From contig JBKDZL010000025.1 of NCBI GenBank assembly GCA_047971145.1, forward strand, positions 1 to 39,292: a stretch of DNA of 39,292 bases, in the 5' to 3' direction. Below, one piece after another: positions 7,744-16,387 of the stretch. Source of the DNA: JBKDZL01 sp047971145 (GTDB lineage Bacteria; Bacillota_I; Bacilli_A; Erysipelotrichales; Erysipelotrichaceae). Numbering within the stretch: the first letter of the stretch is position 1; each line of letters opens with the position of its first letter. The notes under the pieces were generated by a model that did not search any database, was not told the DNA's origin, and was given only the letters and a program-made list of their open reading frames with translations. Made by a program: the position numbers and the translations under genes.

Positions 7744-9252
7744 ATGAAGAATTTAAAAAATAAGAATTTTATTTTATTGGGAATGTGTGTTATGGGAGCT
7801 TTTTTTCTGACTTTCTTTTTTAATGGGGGGTTTAATTATTTTGCGACTAGTATTTTTGGTGAGAGTACTGCGATAAAACAAGAAGTAGAATATTTAACAG
7901 AAGAGCCTTATAATGTAACTGCTTTATATCATGATGGCTTGTTAATTGGTTATTTTAGTGATCCTGTTGTGTTAGATAATTTGTTAAAACAAGTTTATAA
8001 TGAGCGCTATAAAGAAGAATTCCCTAATAGTTCTGTCTCTTTAGGTTTGGATGCTTATACTGTTTTAGAGTCGACTTATAATGTTTATGCTGATGTTGAT
8101 TTAGAGTTGACAAATTATATTAATGATAATCAATTGTTTACTATTGATGCTTATAAAATTGCTTTGTCTAATGGTACGACTTTTTATGTTAAATACATTG
8201 AGGATTATGAAAAAGCTAAGGAAGAGTATTTATTAAATTTCATTGATTTAGAAAATTATGAAAAATTAAAGAATGATGAGGAAACAGAGTTTACTAGTGA
8301 GTATAGCTCTCGTTATATTTCAATGGAAGTTATTGAAAGTGCCACTATTAGTAAAACTTATATTAATCCTGGTCGTATTTTTAAAGATCAGGCGGAAATT
8401 TATCAATTTTTAGGTTATGGCTATAATAGTAGTTTTGAGCAGTATATTATTCAAGAATATGATACAGTAGCTGGTGTGGCTTCTAAGGCTAATATTAGTG
8501 TTAATAATTTATTGGCAATAAATACTGATGTTTTAAAGTCGGCTGATCAAGTATTAAGTGAGGGAGATAGTCTCAATATCGCTAAATATGATTCACCAAT
8601 TCAAGTGGTAGTAGAAACTGTTTCAGTTGAGGCTGAAACCATTTATGCTGGAGCAGCCGAAATAGTTTATGATGATGCATATGATGCTGGTTATCAAAAA
8701 GTTATTAGAGAAGGAAAAAATGGACTTAAAAAGGTTACTTATGAAATTACTTATGTTAATGGTGAGGTTTATAATACTGTTCAAGTTGATAGTGTAGTTG
8801 TGGAGGAAGCTCAAACTCGTAAGGTAGTAGTGGGCTCTTATTATTATGTTGATGGCAGTGGTGGTGATGGTATGTTTATTTGGCCAGCTACGGGTAATAG
8901 ATTTATTAGTTGTGGTTATTTATGTTATGGGGGACATCGTGCTATTGATATTCAACCTAATGGTAGTAATAGTTGGAATTACCCTATTTTGGCTGCGGCT
9001 GATGGAGTGGTTACTCAGGCTATGTTTGGCTCGGGTTATGGATGGCATGTTAGAATTAGGCATTCGAATGGTTGGGAAACTGTGTATGCTCATATGATTA
9101 GAAAGCCGGTAGTTAGTGCTGGTCAAACAGTCACTCAAGGGCAATTAATAGGTAATATAGGTAATACAGGATACTCTTTTGGGGCTCATGTGCATTTTGA
9201 GGTGAGGATTGATAATGTTGCCCAGAATCCTTGTACTTATTTAGGTTGTTGA
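7744..9252 (+). CDS. Membrane-anchored M23 peptidase with LysM and G5 domains
   Basis: One N-terminal membrane segment (residues about 9-35) anchors an extracellular protein. A region of unknown fold (about 40-230) is followed by LysM (about 232-280, YDTVAGVASKANISVNNLLAIN), G5 (about 281-365) and a lysostaphin-type M23 domain. M23 zinc and catalytic motifs are GHRAIDI (His and Asp near 396-400) and HVHFEV near 481, so the enzyme should be an active peptidoglycan endopeptidase. LysM and G5 bind cell-wall glycans. The stop codon overlaps the walJ start (TGATG). In Bacillus the interval between dnaB and walJ holds purA and walRK-yycHI; here only this hydrolase is present. Confidence 0.9.
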   Translation: MKNLKNKNFILLGMCVMGAFFLTFFFNGGFNYFATSIFGESTAIKQEVEYLTEEPYNVTALYHDGLLIGYFSDPVVLDNLLKQVYNERYKEEFPNSSVSLGLDAYTVLESTYNVYADVDLELTNYINDNQLFTIDAYKIALSNGTTFYVKYIEDYEKAKEEYLLNFIDLENYEKLKNDEETEFTSEYSSRYISMEVIESATISKTYINPGRIFKDQAEIYQFLGYGYNSSFEQYIIQEYDTVAGVASKANISVNNLLAINTDVLKSADQVLSEGDSLNIAKYDSPIQVVVETVSVEAETIYAGAAEIVYDDAYDAGYQKVIREGKNGLKKVTYEITYVNGEVYNTVQVDSVVVEEAQTRKVVVGSYYYVDGSGGDGMFIWPATGNRFISCGYLCYGGHRAIDIQPNGSNSWNYPILAAADGVVTQAMFGSGYGWHVRIRHSNGWETVYAHMIRKPVVSAGQTVTQGQLIGNIGNTGYSFGAHVHFEVRIDNVAQNPCTYLGC

Positions 9253-9974
9253 TGCAATACTATATTTTAGCTAGTGGTTCTAAGGGCAATTGTTCACTCA
9301 TTAGAAATCATGATACAATGATTATTATTGATTGTGGTACTAATTGGAAATATCTATCACAAGAATTTCACAAAAATGATTTAGACTATAATAGTGCTGA
9401 TGGTGTTTTAATAACGCACGGTCATAATGACCATATCAAATCACTTAAAAATCTTAAGCATTTAAAAAGATATGGAAATTTAATTGATTCTGATATTACA
9501 AGTTTAGAATACTATCAACAATTTAATATTGGCAGTTTTAGAATTACCCCTTTAGCATTATCTCATGATAGTGATAATACTACAGGTTATGTCATTGAAG
9601 ATGAATTAGAAAAATTAGTATTTATTACAGATACTGGTTATCTGCATCAAAGAAACTATCAATATATCAATAATGCTGATTACTTTATTATTGAGAGCAA
9701 TTATGATCCCGAAACTTTATTAAATACCTCAAGACCCAAATTTCTGAAAGATAGAATTTTGTCTGATAATGGGCACTTAAGCAACAATGATTGTTGTAGC
9801 ATTTTAGAGGAAGTGGTTGGAACTACAACTAAAGAAATAGTGCTAGCTCATCTATCACAAGAGGCTAACACCCAAGAGTTGGCATATAATTGTTTAATAA
9901 ATAGCGAGGTTGATACAGATAACATTATTATCAAGATTGCTCAACAATTTGAAACAATTAAAGGAGGAAAATAA
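9252..9974 (+). CDS. walJ: Metallo-beta-lactamase-fold hydrolase, WalJ/YycJ type
   Basis: The 241-residue protein starts ILASGSKGNCSLI, as WalJ/YycJ does, and has the metal-binding HGHNDH at residues 56-61 plus later His and Asp ligands (ALSHDSD, FITDTGYL, LAHLS). WalJ proteins are nuclease-like MBL enzymes linked to replication and cell division coordination. ATG 9252 overlaps the preceding stop by one base and lacks a strong ribosome binding site, so translation is probably coupled. The stop in turn overlaps the htrA start by one base. This tight packing supports one operon with the M23 peptidase and HtrA. Confidence 0.88.
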   Translation: MQYYILASGSKGNCSLIRNHDTMIIIDCGTNWKYLSQEFHKNDLDYNSADGVLITHGHNDHIKSLKNLKHLKRYGNLIDSDITSLEYYQQFNIGSFRITPLALSHDSDNTTGYVIEDELEKLVFITDTGYLHQRNYQYINNADYFIIESNYDPETLLNTSRPKFLKDRILSDNGHLSNNDCCSILEEVVGTTTKEIVLAHLSQEANTQELAYNCLINSEVDTDNIIIKIAQQFETIKGGK

Positions 9975-11059
9975 TGAGTAAAAAAATTATAACGGCACTA
10001 TTTGCCCTATTAGTAGGATGGAATGTTTTTTTAACTTATCAGTTTTTAACAATAAATACCAATACTAATGAAAATGACCAAACTATCGTCGATAAAGAAG
10101 TAGCTAATATAACCACAGATTTAACAGAGTTAGTAGCTAATTCAAGTGATAAGGTGGTAGGAATTATTACCAGCAATAATAATCAACAATATTCTACTGG
10201 TAGTGGTATTATTTATAAGGTTAATGAGGGTTTAGTTACTATTGTAACTAATCATCATGTTATTGAGGGAGGCAATCAATATAAAGTAATATTTGCCAAT
10301 GGTGAGGAATTAGATGCTAGTTTAATTGGTTCTGATGAGTTAAGTGATCTTGCGGTTTTAACTTTAAAAGTTGATTTTGAGGTTACACCTTTTGCTTTAG
10401 CAGATTCTTCTTTAACTAAAGCTGGCGAGTATGTTATTGCGATTGGCTCGCCATTAAGTATTGACTATCAAGGTAGTACAACTTTTGGAGTAATTTCAGC
10501 AGTTGATAGATCAATCGCAGTAGATTTAAATAATGATGGTAATGATGATTGGGATGCGATTGTCTTGCAGACAGATGCAGCTATTAACCCTGGTAATAGT
10601 GGGGGCGCTCTAGTTAATCTAGTGGGTGAATTAGTGGGAATAACTTCAATGAAAATAACTAGTACTTATGATACTACTGTTGAGGGCATTGGCTTTGCAA
10701 TTCCTGCAAATGAAGTTAGCTCAATTGTTTCACAAATAGAGGAAAACGGTGAAGTTAAGCGTCCATTAATTGGTATATCTGGTATTGGTGTAAGTGAATT
10801 ATCTGCTAGAGAAAAAAGCTATTATGGCATCTCTTTAGATTTAGAATCTGGAATTTTTGTTAATGAGGTAACTGATGCTGGAGCTGCTCAAGTGGCAGGT
10901 TTAAAACAAGGTGATATCATTACTTCTTTAGATGGCACCACCATTACAACTTTTAAACAATTCAGAGCTGAATTATATAATAGAAATGTCAATGATAAAG
11001 TGGAAATCGAAGTGCTAAGAGATGGTGATACATTAACTTTTGAAGCAGTACTACAATAA
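9974..11059 (+). CDS. htrA: Membrane-anchored serine protease of the HtrA/DegP family
   Basis: One N-terminal membrane anchor (residues about 5-25) leads to a trypsin-like domain with the full triad His95 (TNHHVI), Asp125 (SDLAVL) and Ser209 (GNSGGA). A C-terminal PDZ domain spans about 265-360 (GIFVNEV, GLKQGDIITSLDG). It would degrade or refold misfolded exported proteins outside the membrane. AAGGAGG at 9961-9967 precedes ATG 9974. The order walJ-htrA is conserved in Bacillota (yycJ-yycK/htrC). A hairpin terminator follows. Confidence 0.95.
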   Translation: MSKKIITALFALLVGWNVFLTYQFLTINTNTNENDQTIVDKEVANITTDLTELVANSSDKVVGIITSNNNQQYSTGSGIIYKVNEGLVTIVTNHHVIEGGNQYKVIFANGEELDASLIGSDELSDLAVLTLKVDFEVTPFALADSSLTKAGEYVIAIGSPLSIDYQGSTTFGVISAVDRSIAVDLNNDGNDDWDAIVLQTDAAINPGNSGGALVNLVGELVGITSMKITSTYDTTVEGIGFAIPANEVSSIVSQIEENGEVKRPLIGISGIGVSELSAREKSYYGISLDLESGIFVNEVTDAGAAQVAGLKQGDIITSLDGTTITTFKQFRAELYNRNVNDKVEIEVLRDGDTLTFEAVLQ

Positions 11060-11085
11060 ATATAAACTAATCTTTTAGTAAATAA

Positions 11086-11122
11086 AAAGGACTAACTATT
11101 GAGTTGTTAGTCCTTTCTTTTT
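11086..11122. terminator. Bidirectional terminator between htrA and the phosphohexomutase gene
   Basis: An 11-bp perfect stem AAAGGACTAAC / GTTAGTCCTTT (11086-11116) with a nine-base loop is followed by CTTTTTG. On the minus strand the stem is followed by TTTTATTT. The genes on both sides converge on it. Confidence 0.85.
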
Positions 11123-11124
11123 GT

Positions 11125-12816
11125 TTAATTATTAATTTCTTTAGCAAAGGCTTCGCTAAGTTTAGCTTTTTTAAGTTTAGCTTTTTCAATAGTATCATCA
11201 ATGACACAATAATAAAATTTACACTTAGGCTCTGTACCACTAGGTCTTATGGCAACCCAACTACCATCTTCTAAGAAATATTTGAGTACATCAGCTTGAA
11301 CAAAACCAACAATTGGCTCACTAACACCAGCGATAACTCTGCTTAGATTACCATAGTCTTCAGCTTTTACTACTTTTAAGCCAGCAAATTCTTGTGGTGG
11401 ATTATTTCTCAAGTTGGCTAGAATATTTTGCATTTTTTCTAAGCCATCAGCTCCAGGTATCATCAGAACTTCTTGATTATCATAATAAGCACCATGTTTT
11501 TGATATAACTCTTCGACAACATCAACTAGAGTTTTACCCTGAGTTTGATAATAATTAGCAGCCTCAGCTAAAGTAAGACAGGCCTGTAAAGAATCTTTAT
11601 CTCTAACAAAACTTTGGACAATAGAACCATAAGATTCTTCATAGCCAAAAACAAAGTCATAATTATCATCATCACATAGCTGTTTAATCTTTTGACCGAC
11701 AAATTTAAAGCCAGTATAAGATAAAACCACTTCACAACCATAGCTTCTAGCTACAACATTACCCAATTCATTAGTAACGATAGTACTACACACTAAAGGC
11801 TTATTAGGAAACTTATTTGCTTGTTTTAAAGAACTACAAATATACTCAATTAACAAGGCTCCTGTTTGATTACCAGTTAAGAAGACATATTCATTATTAT
11901 GTTTAACTTGAACTCCCATTCTATCAGCATCAGGATCAGCTGATAAAATTATATCAGCATCATATTTTTTAGCATATTGCAAAGCTAAAGTATAGGCTTT
12001 AGGGTCCTCAGGATTGGCCACCTCAGTATTAGTGAAATCAGGATCTGCTGTAGCTTGTTCCACAACTTCAATACAATTGTAGCCAGTTTCTGAAAATAAT
12101 CTTTTCATTGGAATACTAGCGGTTCCATGTTGAGGAGTAAATACAATTTTAATATTTTTTGCTAAATCTTGATGATATTGAACTGTCTTGACTTTCTCTA
12201 AGTAAAGAGTGTCCAAATCACTATCAATATATTCTATTAATGATTCTTGCTCTGAAGTTAAATTTAATTTGAAATCTAAGATATTTTTTACTGCTTCAAT
12301 ATTTTTAATAACTGGCTCAATTGATTCAGGTGGTAGCTGACAGCCAGTATCATCATAGATTTTATAACCATTATACTCTTTAGGATTATGGCTTGCTGTG
12401 CAGACAATACCACCAGCACAGTTTAATTCCCTAATAGTAAACGATAATTGAGGAGTAGGTCTTAAACTAGTATAAAGATAAACTTTAATATTAAATGAAG
12501 CTAAAATTTTAGCACTTTCATTGGCAAATTCATAAGAATTATGCCTATTATCATAGGCAATTGCCACACCTCTTTCTTTCCCTTGAGGTAAAGAAAGAAT
12601 AAATTGTGCATAGCCAATATTAGCTTTTCTTAAGGTATAAATATTCATTCTATTGGTACCAGGTCCCATAATTCCTCTCATGCCAGCGGTACCAAAAGCT
12701 AAGTCGCCATTAAAGGCTTCCTTAATTTCTTGCTCATTTAATTGTTGTAATTCATTTTTTAAATTAGCATCTAAATCGGGCTGATTAAGCCATTTATTAT
12801 AATTTTCTTTCCACAT
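11125..12816 (-). CDS. pgcA: Phosphoglucomutase/phosphomannomutase (alpha-D-phosphohexomutase)
   Basis: The 563-residue protein shows every family motif: the phosphoserine loop TASHNPKEYNGYKIY, the metal loop DPDADRMGV, the sugar-binding GYEESYG and the phosphate-binding RPSGTEPKCKFY. It interconverts glucose-1-phosphate and glucose-6-phosphate (or the mannose forms), feeding envelope sugar synthesis. Length and motif spacing match PgcA-type enzymes. AAAGGA lies before the ATG. It lies downstream of ptsH on the same strand but behind a terminator, so it probably depends on read-through or its own promoter. The gene symbol is by similarity. Confidence 0.9.
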   Translation of the reverse strand: MWKENYNKWLNQPDLDANLKNELQQLNEQEIKEAFNGDLAFGTAGMRGIMGPGTNRMNIYTLRKANIGYAQFILSLPQGKERGVAIAYDNRHNSYEFANESAKILASFNIKVYLYTSLRPTPQLSFTIRELNCAGGIVCTASHNPKEYNGYKIYDDTGCQLPPESIEPVIKNIEAVKNILDFKLNLTSEQESLIEYIDSDLDTLYLEKVKTVQYHQDLAKNIKIVFTPQHGTASIPMKRLFSETGYNCIEVVEQATADPDFTNTEVANPEDPKAYTLALQYAKKYDADIILSADPDADRMGVQVKHNNEYVFLTGNQTGALLIEYICSSLKQANKFPNKPLVCSTIVTNELGNVVARSYGCEVVLSYTGFKFVGQKIKQLCDDDNYDFVFGYEESYGSIVQSFVRDKDSLQACLTLAEAANYYQTQGKTLVDVVEELYQKHGAYYDNQEVLMIPGADGLEKMQNILANLRNNPPQEFAGLKVVKAEDYGNLSRVIAGVSEPIVGFVQADVLKYFLEDGSWVAIRPSGTEPKCKFYYCVIDDTIEKAKLKKAKLSEAFAKEINN

Positions 12817-12833
12817 AAAATTTCCTTTCTTTA

Positions 12834-12866
12834 CAAAACAAAAAAAGGGATTAACAATGAATCCCT
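12834..12866 (-). terminator. Intrinsic terminator of ptsH
   Basis: Read on the minus strand, the stem AGGGATT / AATCCCT (12846-12866) is followed by a run of Ts (complement of the A run at 12834-12845). It lies right after the ptsH stop. Confidence 0.75.
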
Positions 12867-12883
12867 AAATTATTTGTTGTTGA

Positions 12884-13150
12884 CTAAGCAACAACTTTTT
12901 GGTCTTTTAGTGTTTCTTCGATTTTTTTAATAGCAGCATCTTCATCATTACCTTCACAAGTAATAATGATTTCTGATTGGGTAGGAATTCCCAATGACAT
13001 TACGCCCATGATAGATTTCATATTTGCTGATCTATCATTAAATCTTACGAAAACTTCAGATTCAAAACTATTAGCTACATTTACTGCCACAGTTGCTGGT
13101 CTAGCATGTAGACCCACTGGGTCTATTACTAAAACTTTGATTTCTTTCAT
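12884..13150 (-). CDS. ptsH: Phosphocarrier protein HPr
   Basis: At 88 residues it has the exact HPr length. His15 in GLHARPA is the phosphate-carrying residue of the sugar phosphotransferase system. Ser46 in MKSIMGVMSL is the site used by HPr kinase for carbon catabolite repression in Gram-positive bacteria. A GGAGG site precedes the ATG. ptsI (enzyme I), which often follows ptsH, is absent here; a terminator follows instead. Ser46 implies that CcpA-type catabolite control exists in the organism. Confidence 0.97.
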   Translation of the reverse strand: MKEIKVLVIDPVGLHARPATVAVNVANSFESEVFVRFNDRSANMKSIMGVMSLGIPTQSEIIITCEGNDEDAAIKKIEETLKDQKVVA

Positions 13151-13203
13151 TTTTCAATCCTCCGATATAATACAATATTATCTTAACATAAAAACACTGT
13201 TTT

Positions 13204-14202
13204 TTAATAGCAATTTGTACTACTTTCGATAAATTTTTGATAAATTTCAATTAAGTTGTCACACCAATCATCAAACTTAGGATCTTTAATTTTAAATTCA
13301 GGATTTTTTGCTAAATAGTTTAAATAATTTTCTAAACCGGCTTTAATATCTATGCTCATTTTGATATCGCCACTAATAGCTTTTATTTTATCCATCTTGT
13401 AGATAACAGAATATTGTTTATCAGCCAAAATAGTATCTTTTAAAGGATATTTAGTAGATAGTGCTAAGAAATCACTGGTAAGATGATAAATAGTAATTTC
13501 TTTATTTAAAAGTTTTGCCAAATGATGATAAATCATATCCCAGGTTACTAGCTCTTCATTAATAATATGATATGCCTCACCAATACTTTGATAATTACCC
13601 ACTAAATGAATAAAATACTTCGCAAAGTCGACAGCATTAGTACAATGCCATGTCGATTTGCCATCACCATGAATAATAACGGGCTTATTATTAATAATTC
13701 TATCAATCACGCTATAGCAAGAGTTCCCTTTGACACTTAAGGGTATTCGATCATTATTATAAGTTTGTGAGGGTCTTACTATGGTTACAGGCAGGGAACT
13801 ATTTAAATATAATTTCTCACAAGCTGTTTTATTTTGACCATATAAGCTATAAATGTTTCCTTGAGGAGTATTTTCATCTATTACTAGATGATTTTCATGA
13901 TCATAGGTCGCAACTGTGGAAATAAAAATATATTGTTTTACTTTGTTGGTAAAAATTTCGATTTCTTGTTGTGCTTGTTGTTGAGTAAAGACGATAAAGT
14001 TGATCACAACATCATAGTTGTCTTCTGCAAGTTTACTCATGGTCGCAAAGTCATTAAAATCACCAATGATTTGCTTTGCACCAGCTGGTAGTTTTTTGTT
14101 TCCTCGATTTAGCACAGTTAGTTGAACATCACTTTTTTTTGCTAATGTTTCACAAATGGGCGCTGATATGGTTCCAGTGCCACCAATAATTAAGATTTTC
14201 AT
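13204..14202 (-). CDS. NAD-dependent epimerase/dehydratase-like SDR protein
   Basis: This 332-residue extended SDR has an N-terminal nucleotide-binding GGTGTISAPI (family GxxGxxG) and a YGQNK motif matching YxxxK. A substrate domain follows with VRPSQTYN and HGDGKSTWHCT, typical of NAD-dependent epimerase/dehydratase proteins. The substrate is unknown; relatives are often annotated only as sugar epimerase or reductase. It starts 10 bases after rlmH ends, with AGGAGG before the ATG, so the two form an operon. Its link to rlmH is probably by location only. Confidence 0.8.
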   Translation of the reverse strand: MKILIIGGTGTISAPICETLAKKSDVQLTVLNRGNKKLPAGAKQIIGDFNDFATMSKLAEDNYDVVINFIVFTQQQAQQEIEIFTNKVKQYIFISTVATYDHENHLVIDENTPQGNIYSLYGQNKTACEKLYLNSSLPVTIVRPSQTYNNDRIPLSVKGNSCYSVIDRIINNKPVIIHGDGKSTWHCTNAVDFAKYFIHLVGNYQSIGEAYHIINEELVTWDMIYHHLAKLLNKEITIYHLTSDFLALSTKYPLKDTILADKQYSVIYKMDKIKAISGDIKMSIDIKAGLENYLNYLAKNPEFKIKDPKFDDWCDNLIEIYQKFIESSTNCY

Positions 14203-14212
14203 ATTTTCCTCC

Positions 14213-14674
14213 TTATTTATGATATTTATGATTATTGTTTATTTTGAAGGCTCGATATATTTGTTCCAATAACAGTAGCCTTACTATTTGGTGGGGAAAA
14301 GTTAAATCAGATAATTTCCAACTTAAATTAGCTCTAATTCTTAACTTATCACTTAAGCCATAAGAGCCCCCAATTACAAAGGTAATATTAGTATTAGTAC
14401 TACTATAAATAGTGTCTAATTCTTTGGCAAAGCTAGGTGAGCTATAATTGCTGCCATGTAAATCTAAGAGAATTAGGTATTCATTATCTTTAATTTTTGC
14501 CATAATACTCTCGCACTCACTCTCAATGGCCATTAATTCATTGTTTTCACCAGGGTAATCTTTTAATTCAATAATTTCGATTTTATCAAAATGAGCTATT
14601 CTTTTTTGATAATCTTTAATTAAAGCTAAAAGATTTTTGTCTTTAATTTTACCTACTGCTAAGATTTTTATCAT
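14213..14674 (-). CDS. rlmH: 23S rRNA pseudouridine-1915 N3-methyltransferase RlmH
   Basis: The 153-residue SPOUT-class enzyme has the SAM-binding knot motif FVIGGSYGLS and the conserved tail LSDLTFPHQIVRLLLLEQIYRAF. It methylates the pseudouridine in helix 69 of 23S rRNA on the assembled 70S ribosome. Tail residues KYHK replace the more common PYHK. No Shine-Dalgarno sequence precedes the ATG; a perfect TATAAT lies exactly six bases upstream, so a leaderless transcript is likely. rlmH commonly lies near walJ-htrA in Bacillota, and here three minus-strand genes lie between them. Confidence 0.96.
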   Translation of the reverse strand: MIKILAVGKIKDKNLLALIKDYQKRIAHFDKIEIIELKDYPGENNELMAIESECESIMAKIKDNEYLILLDLHGSNYSSPSFAKELDTIYSSTNTNITFVIGGSYGLSDKLRIRANLSWKLSDLTFPHQIVRLLLLEQIYRAFKINNNHKYHK

Positions 14675-14680
14675 AGTAAC

Positions 14681-14707
14681 ATTATACTATATTTTTCTTT
14701 GGTGATA
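14681..14707 (-). promoter_or_regulatory. Promoter giving a probable leaderless rlmH mRNA
   Basis: On the minus strand TATAAT (14681-14686) is six bases before the rlmH ATG, with TTATCA as a possible -35 about 16 bases further upstream. The expected transcription start is at the start codon. Confidence 0.5.
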
Positions 14708-14818
14708 AAATTTCATTTCTGATTGCTGCAATCATATTTATTAGTATTAATCTTGCTAAATAGCCCATTATACTTACCTGAATTGAATTAATTGTGTTAA
14801 AAATTTTTACCTTGTCAT

Positions 14819-14846
14819 ATTATAAGACAAATTTAAATTAAGGCAA
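14819..14846 (-). promoter_or_regulatory. Second possible promoter pointing toward rlmH
   Basis: On the minus strand TTGCCT (14841-14846) and TATAAT (14819-14824) are 16 bases apart. An inverted repeat TTGTC/GACAA (14812-14830) spans the -10. A transcript from here would have a leader of about 140 bases before rlmH. Confidence 0.4.
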
Positions 14847-14883
14847 TCAGTATTCTATAGAGGTAGGTTTTTATTTTAATATA

Positions 14884-14892
14884 TGTTATTAT
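14884..14892 (+). promoter_or_regulatory. Extended -10 promoter of the flavodoxin-like lipoprotein gene
   Basis: TGTTATTAT is a TATTAT (14887-14892) with an upstream TG (14884-14885), 20 bases before the ATG. No convincing -35 is visible. Confidence 0.4.
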
Positions 14893-14912
14893 ATTAACAC
14901 TAAGGAGAGAAT

Positions 14913-15758
14913 ATGAAAAAAATTAAATTGATTTTATTGGCATTTTGTTTGTCTTTTGTGCTTATTGGCTGCTCATCAGATACTGAGAGTGATCCATCAA
15001 CAGCTGATGGAAGCTCAGGAGCAACTTCTGCAGATGGTAGCACATCAGCTAGTGTGGTGCCAGAGGAGTTAGTGCAAACAGATGTTAAAGCTAAAGGCTT
15101 TAGTGATGCGGAGAGTAAAAAGGTTTTAATGGTTGTGGGTGATCCTAGATCTTATAGCGTATTATGGGATATGGTAAATACTGCAGTTGTTTTATTCGAA
15201 GAGAGTGGTTTTGAAGTTGAAGTTCGTGATCTTTATACTATGGAATTTAATCCTGTTTTAGCAGAAGATGAATTCTATAATGCTAAAGATGGGGCAGGTG
15301 AGCCTACTGAGGCAATAAAAACTGAACAAGATTTAGTTACTCAAGCTGACCATATTATTTTTGCTTATCCTAATTGGCATGATACACCAATTGCAATTGT
15401 TAAGGGCTACATGGAAAAAGTTTTTGCTAAGCAATTTGCTTATAAAGATACAGATAATGGCTTAGAAGGATTATTAGTAGGCAAAGATATTTATACTATC
15501 ATGAACGCAGGCTTTTTAGGTGGTGGACGTGGTGATCTTGGCGATGGTGTTGGCATTGATGATGCAGCGTGGGATAATTATATGAGTGCTTTCAAAGTAT
15601 TTGATGATGACACTGCTGGTTTCTGGGGTGTTGAAAATAGAGGAAGATTTGTTAATGATAGAACACCAAAGAACAATTCTGAAGATTATGAAGCAGAATT
15701 AAATAAACTTCGTGAAGATTTAAAGGCAGCATTAAAAACAGATTTCAATATTGAATAA
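14913..15758 (+). CDS. Exported lipoprotein with a flavodoxin/NAD(P)H:quinone reductase fold
   Basis: The first 20 residues form a lipoprotein signal (basic MKKIK, a hydrophobic core and the lipobox LIGC with Cys20). A Ser/Thr/Asp-rich linker (about 21-50) follows. Residues about 68-280 match the Flavodoxin_2 family (NQO1, MdaB, WrbA-like): VLMVVGDPRSYSVLW for the phosphate loop, then ADHIIFAYPNWHDTPIAIVKGYMEKVF and a GGGRGD loop. It should bind FMN or FAD. Family members normally act in the cytosol with NAD(P)H; this one would sit outside the membrane. TAAGGAGAG precedes the ATG. It is a single-gene transcript ended by a strong terminator. Confidence 0.85.
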   Translation: MKKIKLILLAFCLSFVLIGCSSDTESDPSTADGSSGATSADGSTSASVVPEELVQTDVKAKGFSDAESKKVLMVVGDPRSYSVLWDMVNTAVVLFEESGFEVEVRDLYTMEFNPVLAEDEFYNAKDGAGEPTEAIKTEQDLVTQADHIIFAYPNWHDTPIAIVKGYMEKVFAKQFAYKDTDNGLEGLLVGKDIYTIMNAGFLGGGRGDLGDGVGIDDAAWDNYMSAFKVFDDDTAGFWGVENRGRFVNDRTPKNNSEDYEAELNKLREDLKAALKTDFNIE

Positions 15759-15784
15759 TATTATTATCTGATAATTAAAACATT

Positions 15785-15813
15785 AAGGACACCAATTGGT
15801 GTCCTTTTTCTTT
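15785..15813 (+). terminator. Intrinsic terminator after the lipoprotein gene
   Basis: A 9-bp perfect stem AAGGACACC / GGTGTCCTT (15785-15806) with an AATT loop is followed by TTTCTTT. It also lies beyond the stop of the convergent minus-strand yfcE-like gene, but the T tract is weaker on that strand. Confidence 0.85.
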
Positions 15814-15818
15814 ATAAA

Positions 15819-16370
15819 TTAGTCAAATAATATTTCTTTGATAAGTTTCTGAGATAGATCAAAGACTCTAAAGCCCTTGCTATCCAAAACACCATAACTA
15901 GAAGGCATACTCTCTTTTGCTAAACTAATTGAGCCGGGATTACCAAAATAAATGCCATTCTTTTTTTCAGCTAATGGAAGGTGAGTATGACCAGATAAGA
16001 ATAAATCCTCACTACTTATAGCTGGAGGCAAATTATCTTGATGATAAATATGACCATGAGAAATAAATAAATTTCTGTTGTTTAATTTTAAAACTTGATA
16101 ATCACTCATAATAGGAAAATTAATAACCATTTGATCAACCTCACTATCACAGTTACCTCTAATAGCAGCTTTAATATTTTTTTGATAATCATTTAAAAGT
16201 TCAGCCACTAAAGCAGGGTTATAATCTTTTGTTAAAGGATTACGAGGACCATGATACAACAAATCACCCAAAAGAATTATGCCATCAAAGTCATTTTTCT
16301 GGTAAATCTTTAGGGCAGCTTTGAGATAAAATAGTGAACCGTGAAGATCAGATAAGATAAAGTATTTCAT
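15819..16370 (-). CDS. yfcE: YfcE-type metallophosphoesterase
   Basis: The 183-residue protein has the full set of calcineurin-like metal motifs: DLHG (Asp8, His10), GDLL, GNCD, SHGH and SGHTH. YfcE and MJ0936 relatives are manganese-dependent phosphodiesterases with undefined natural substrates. It is the last gene of a minus-strand operon, 17 bases after addA, with AGGAGA before its ATG. A role with AddAB is not established. Confidence 0.9.
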   Translation of the reverse strand: MKYFILSDLHGSLFYLKAALKIYQKNDFDGIILLGDLLYHGPRNPLTKDYNPALVAELLNDYQKNIKAAIRGNCDSEVDQMVINFPIMSDYQVLKLNNRNLFISHGHIYHQDNLPPAISSEDLFLSGHTHLPLAEKKNGIYFGNPGSISLAKESMPSSYGVLDSKGFRVFDLSQKLIKEILFD

Positions 16371-16387
16371 AATTTTGTTTTCTCCTA

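Noticed and set aside
8846..9097. Overlapping plus-strand frame within the M23 domain region
   Set aside because: It arises from codon bias of the conserved M23 domain and has no start signal.
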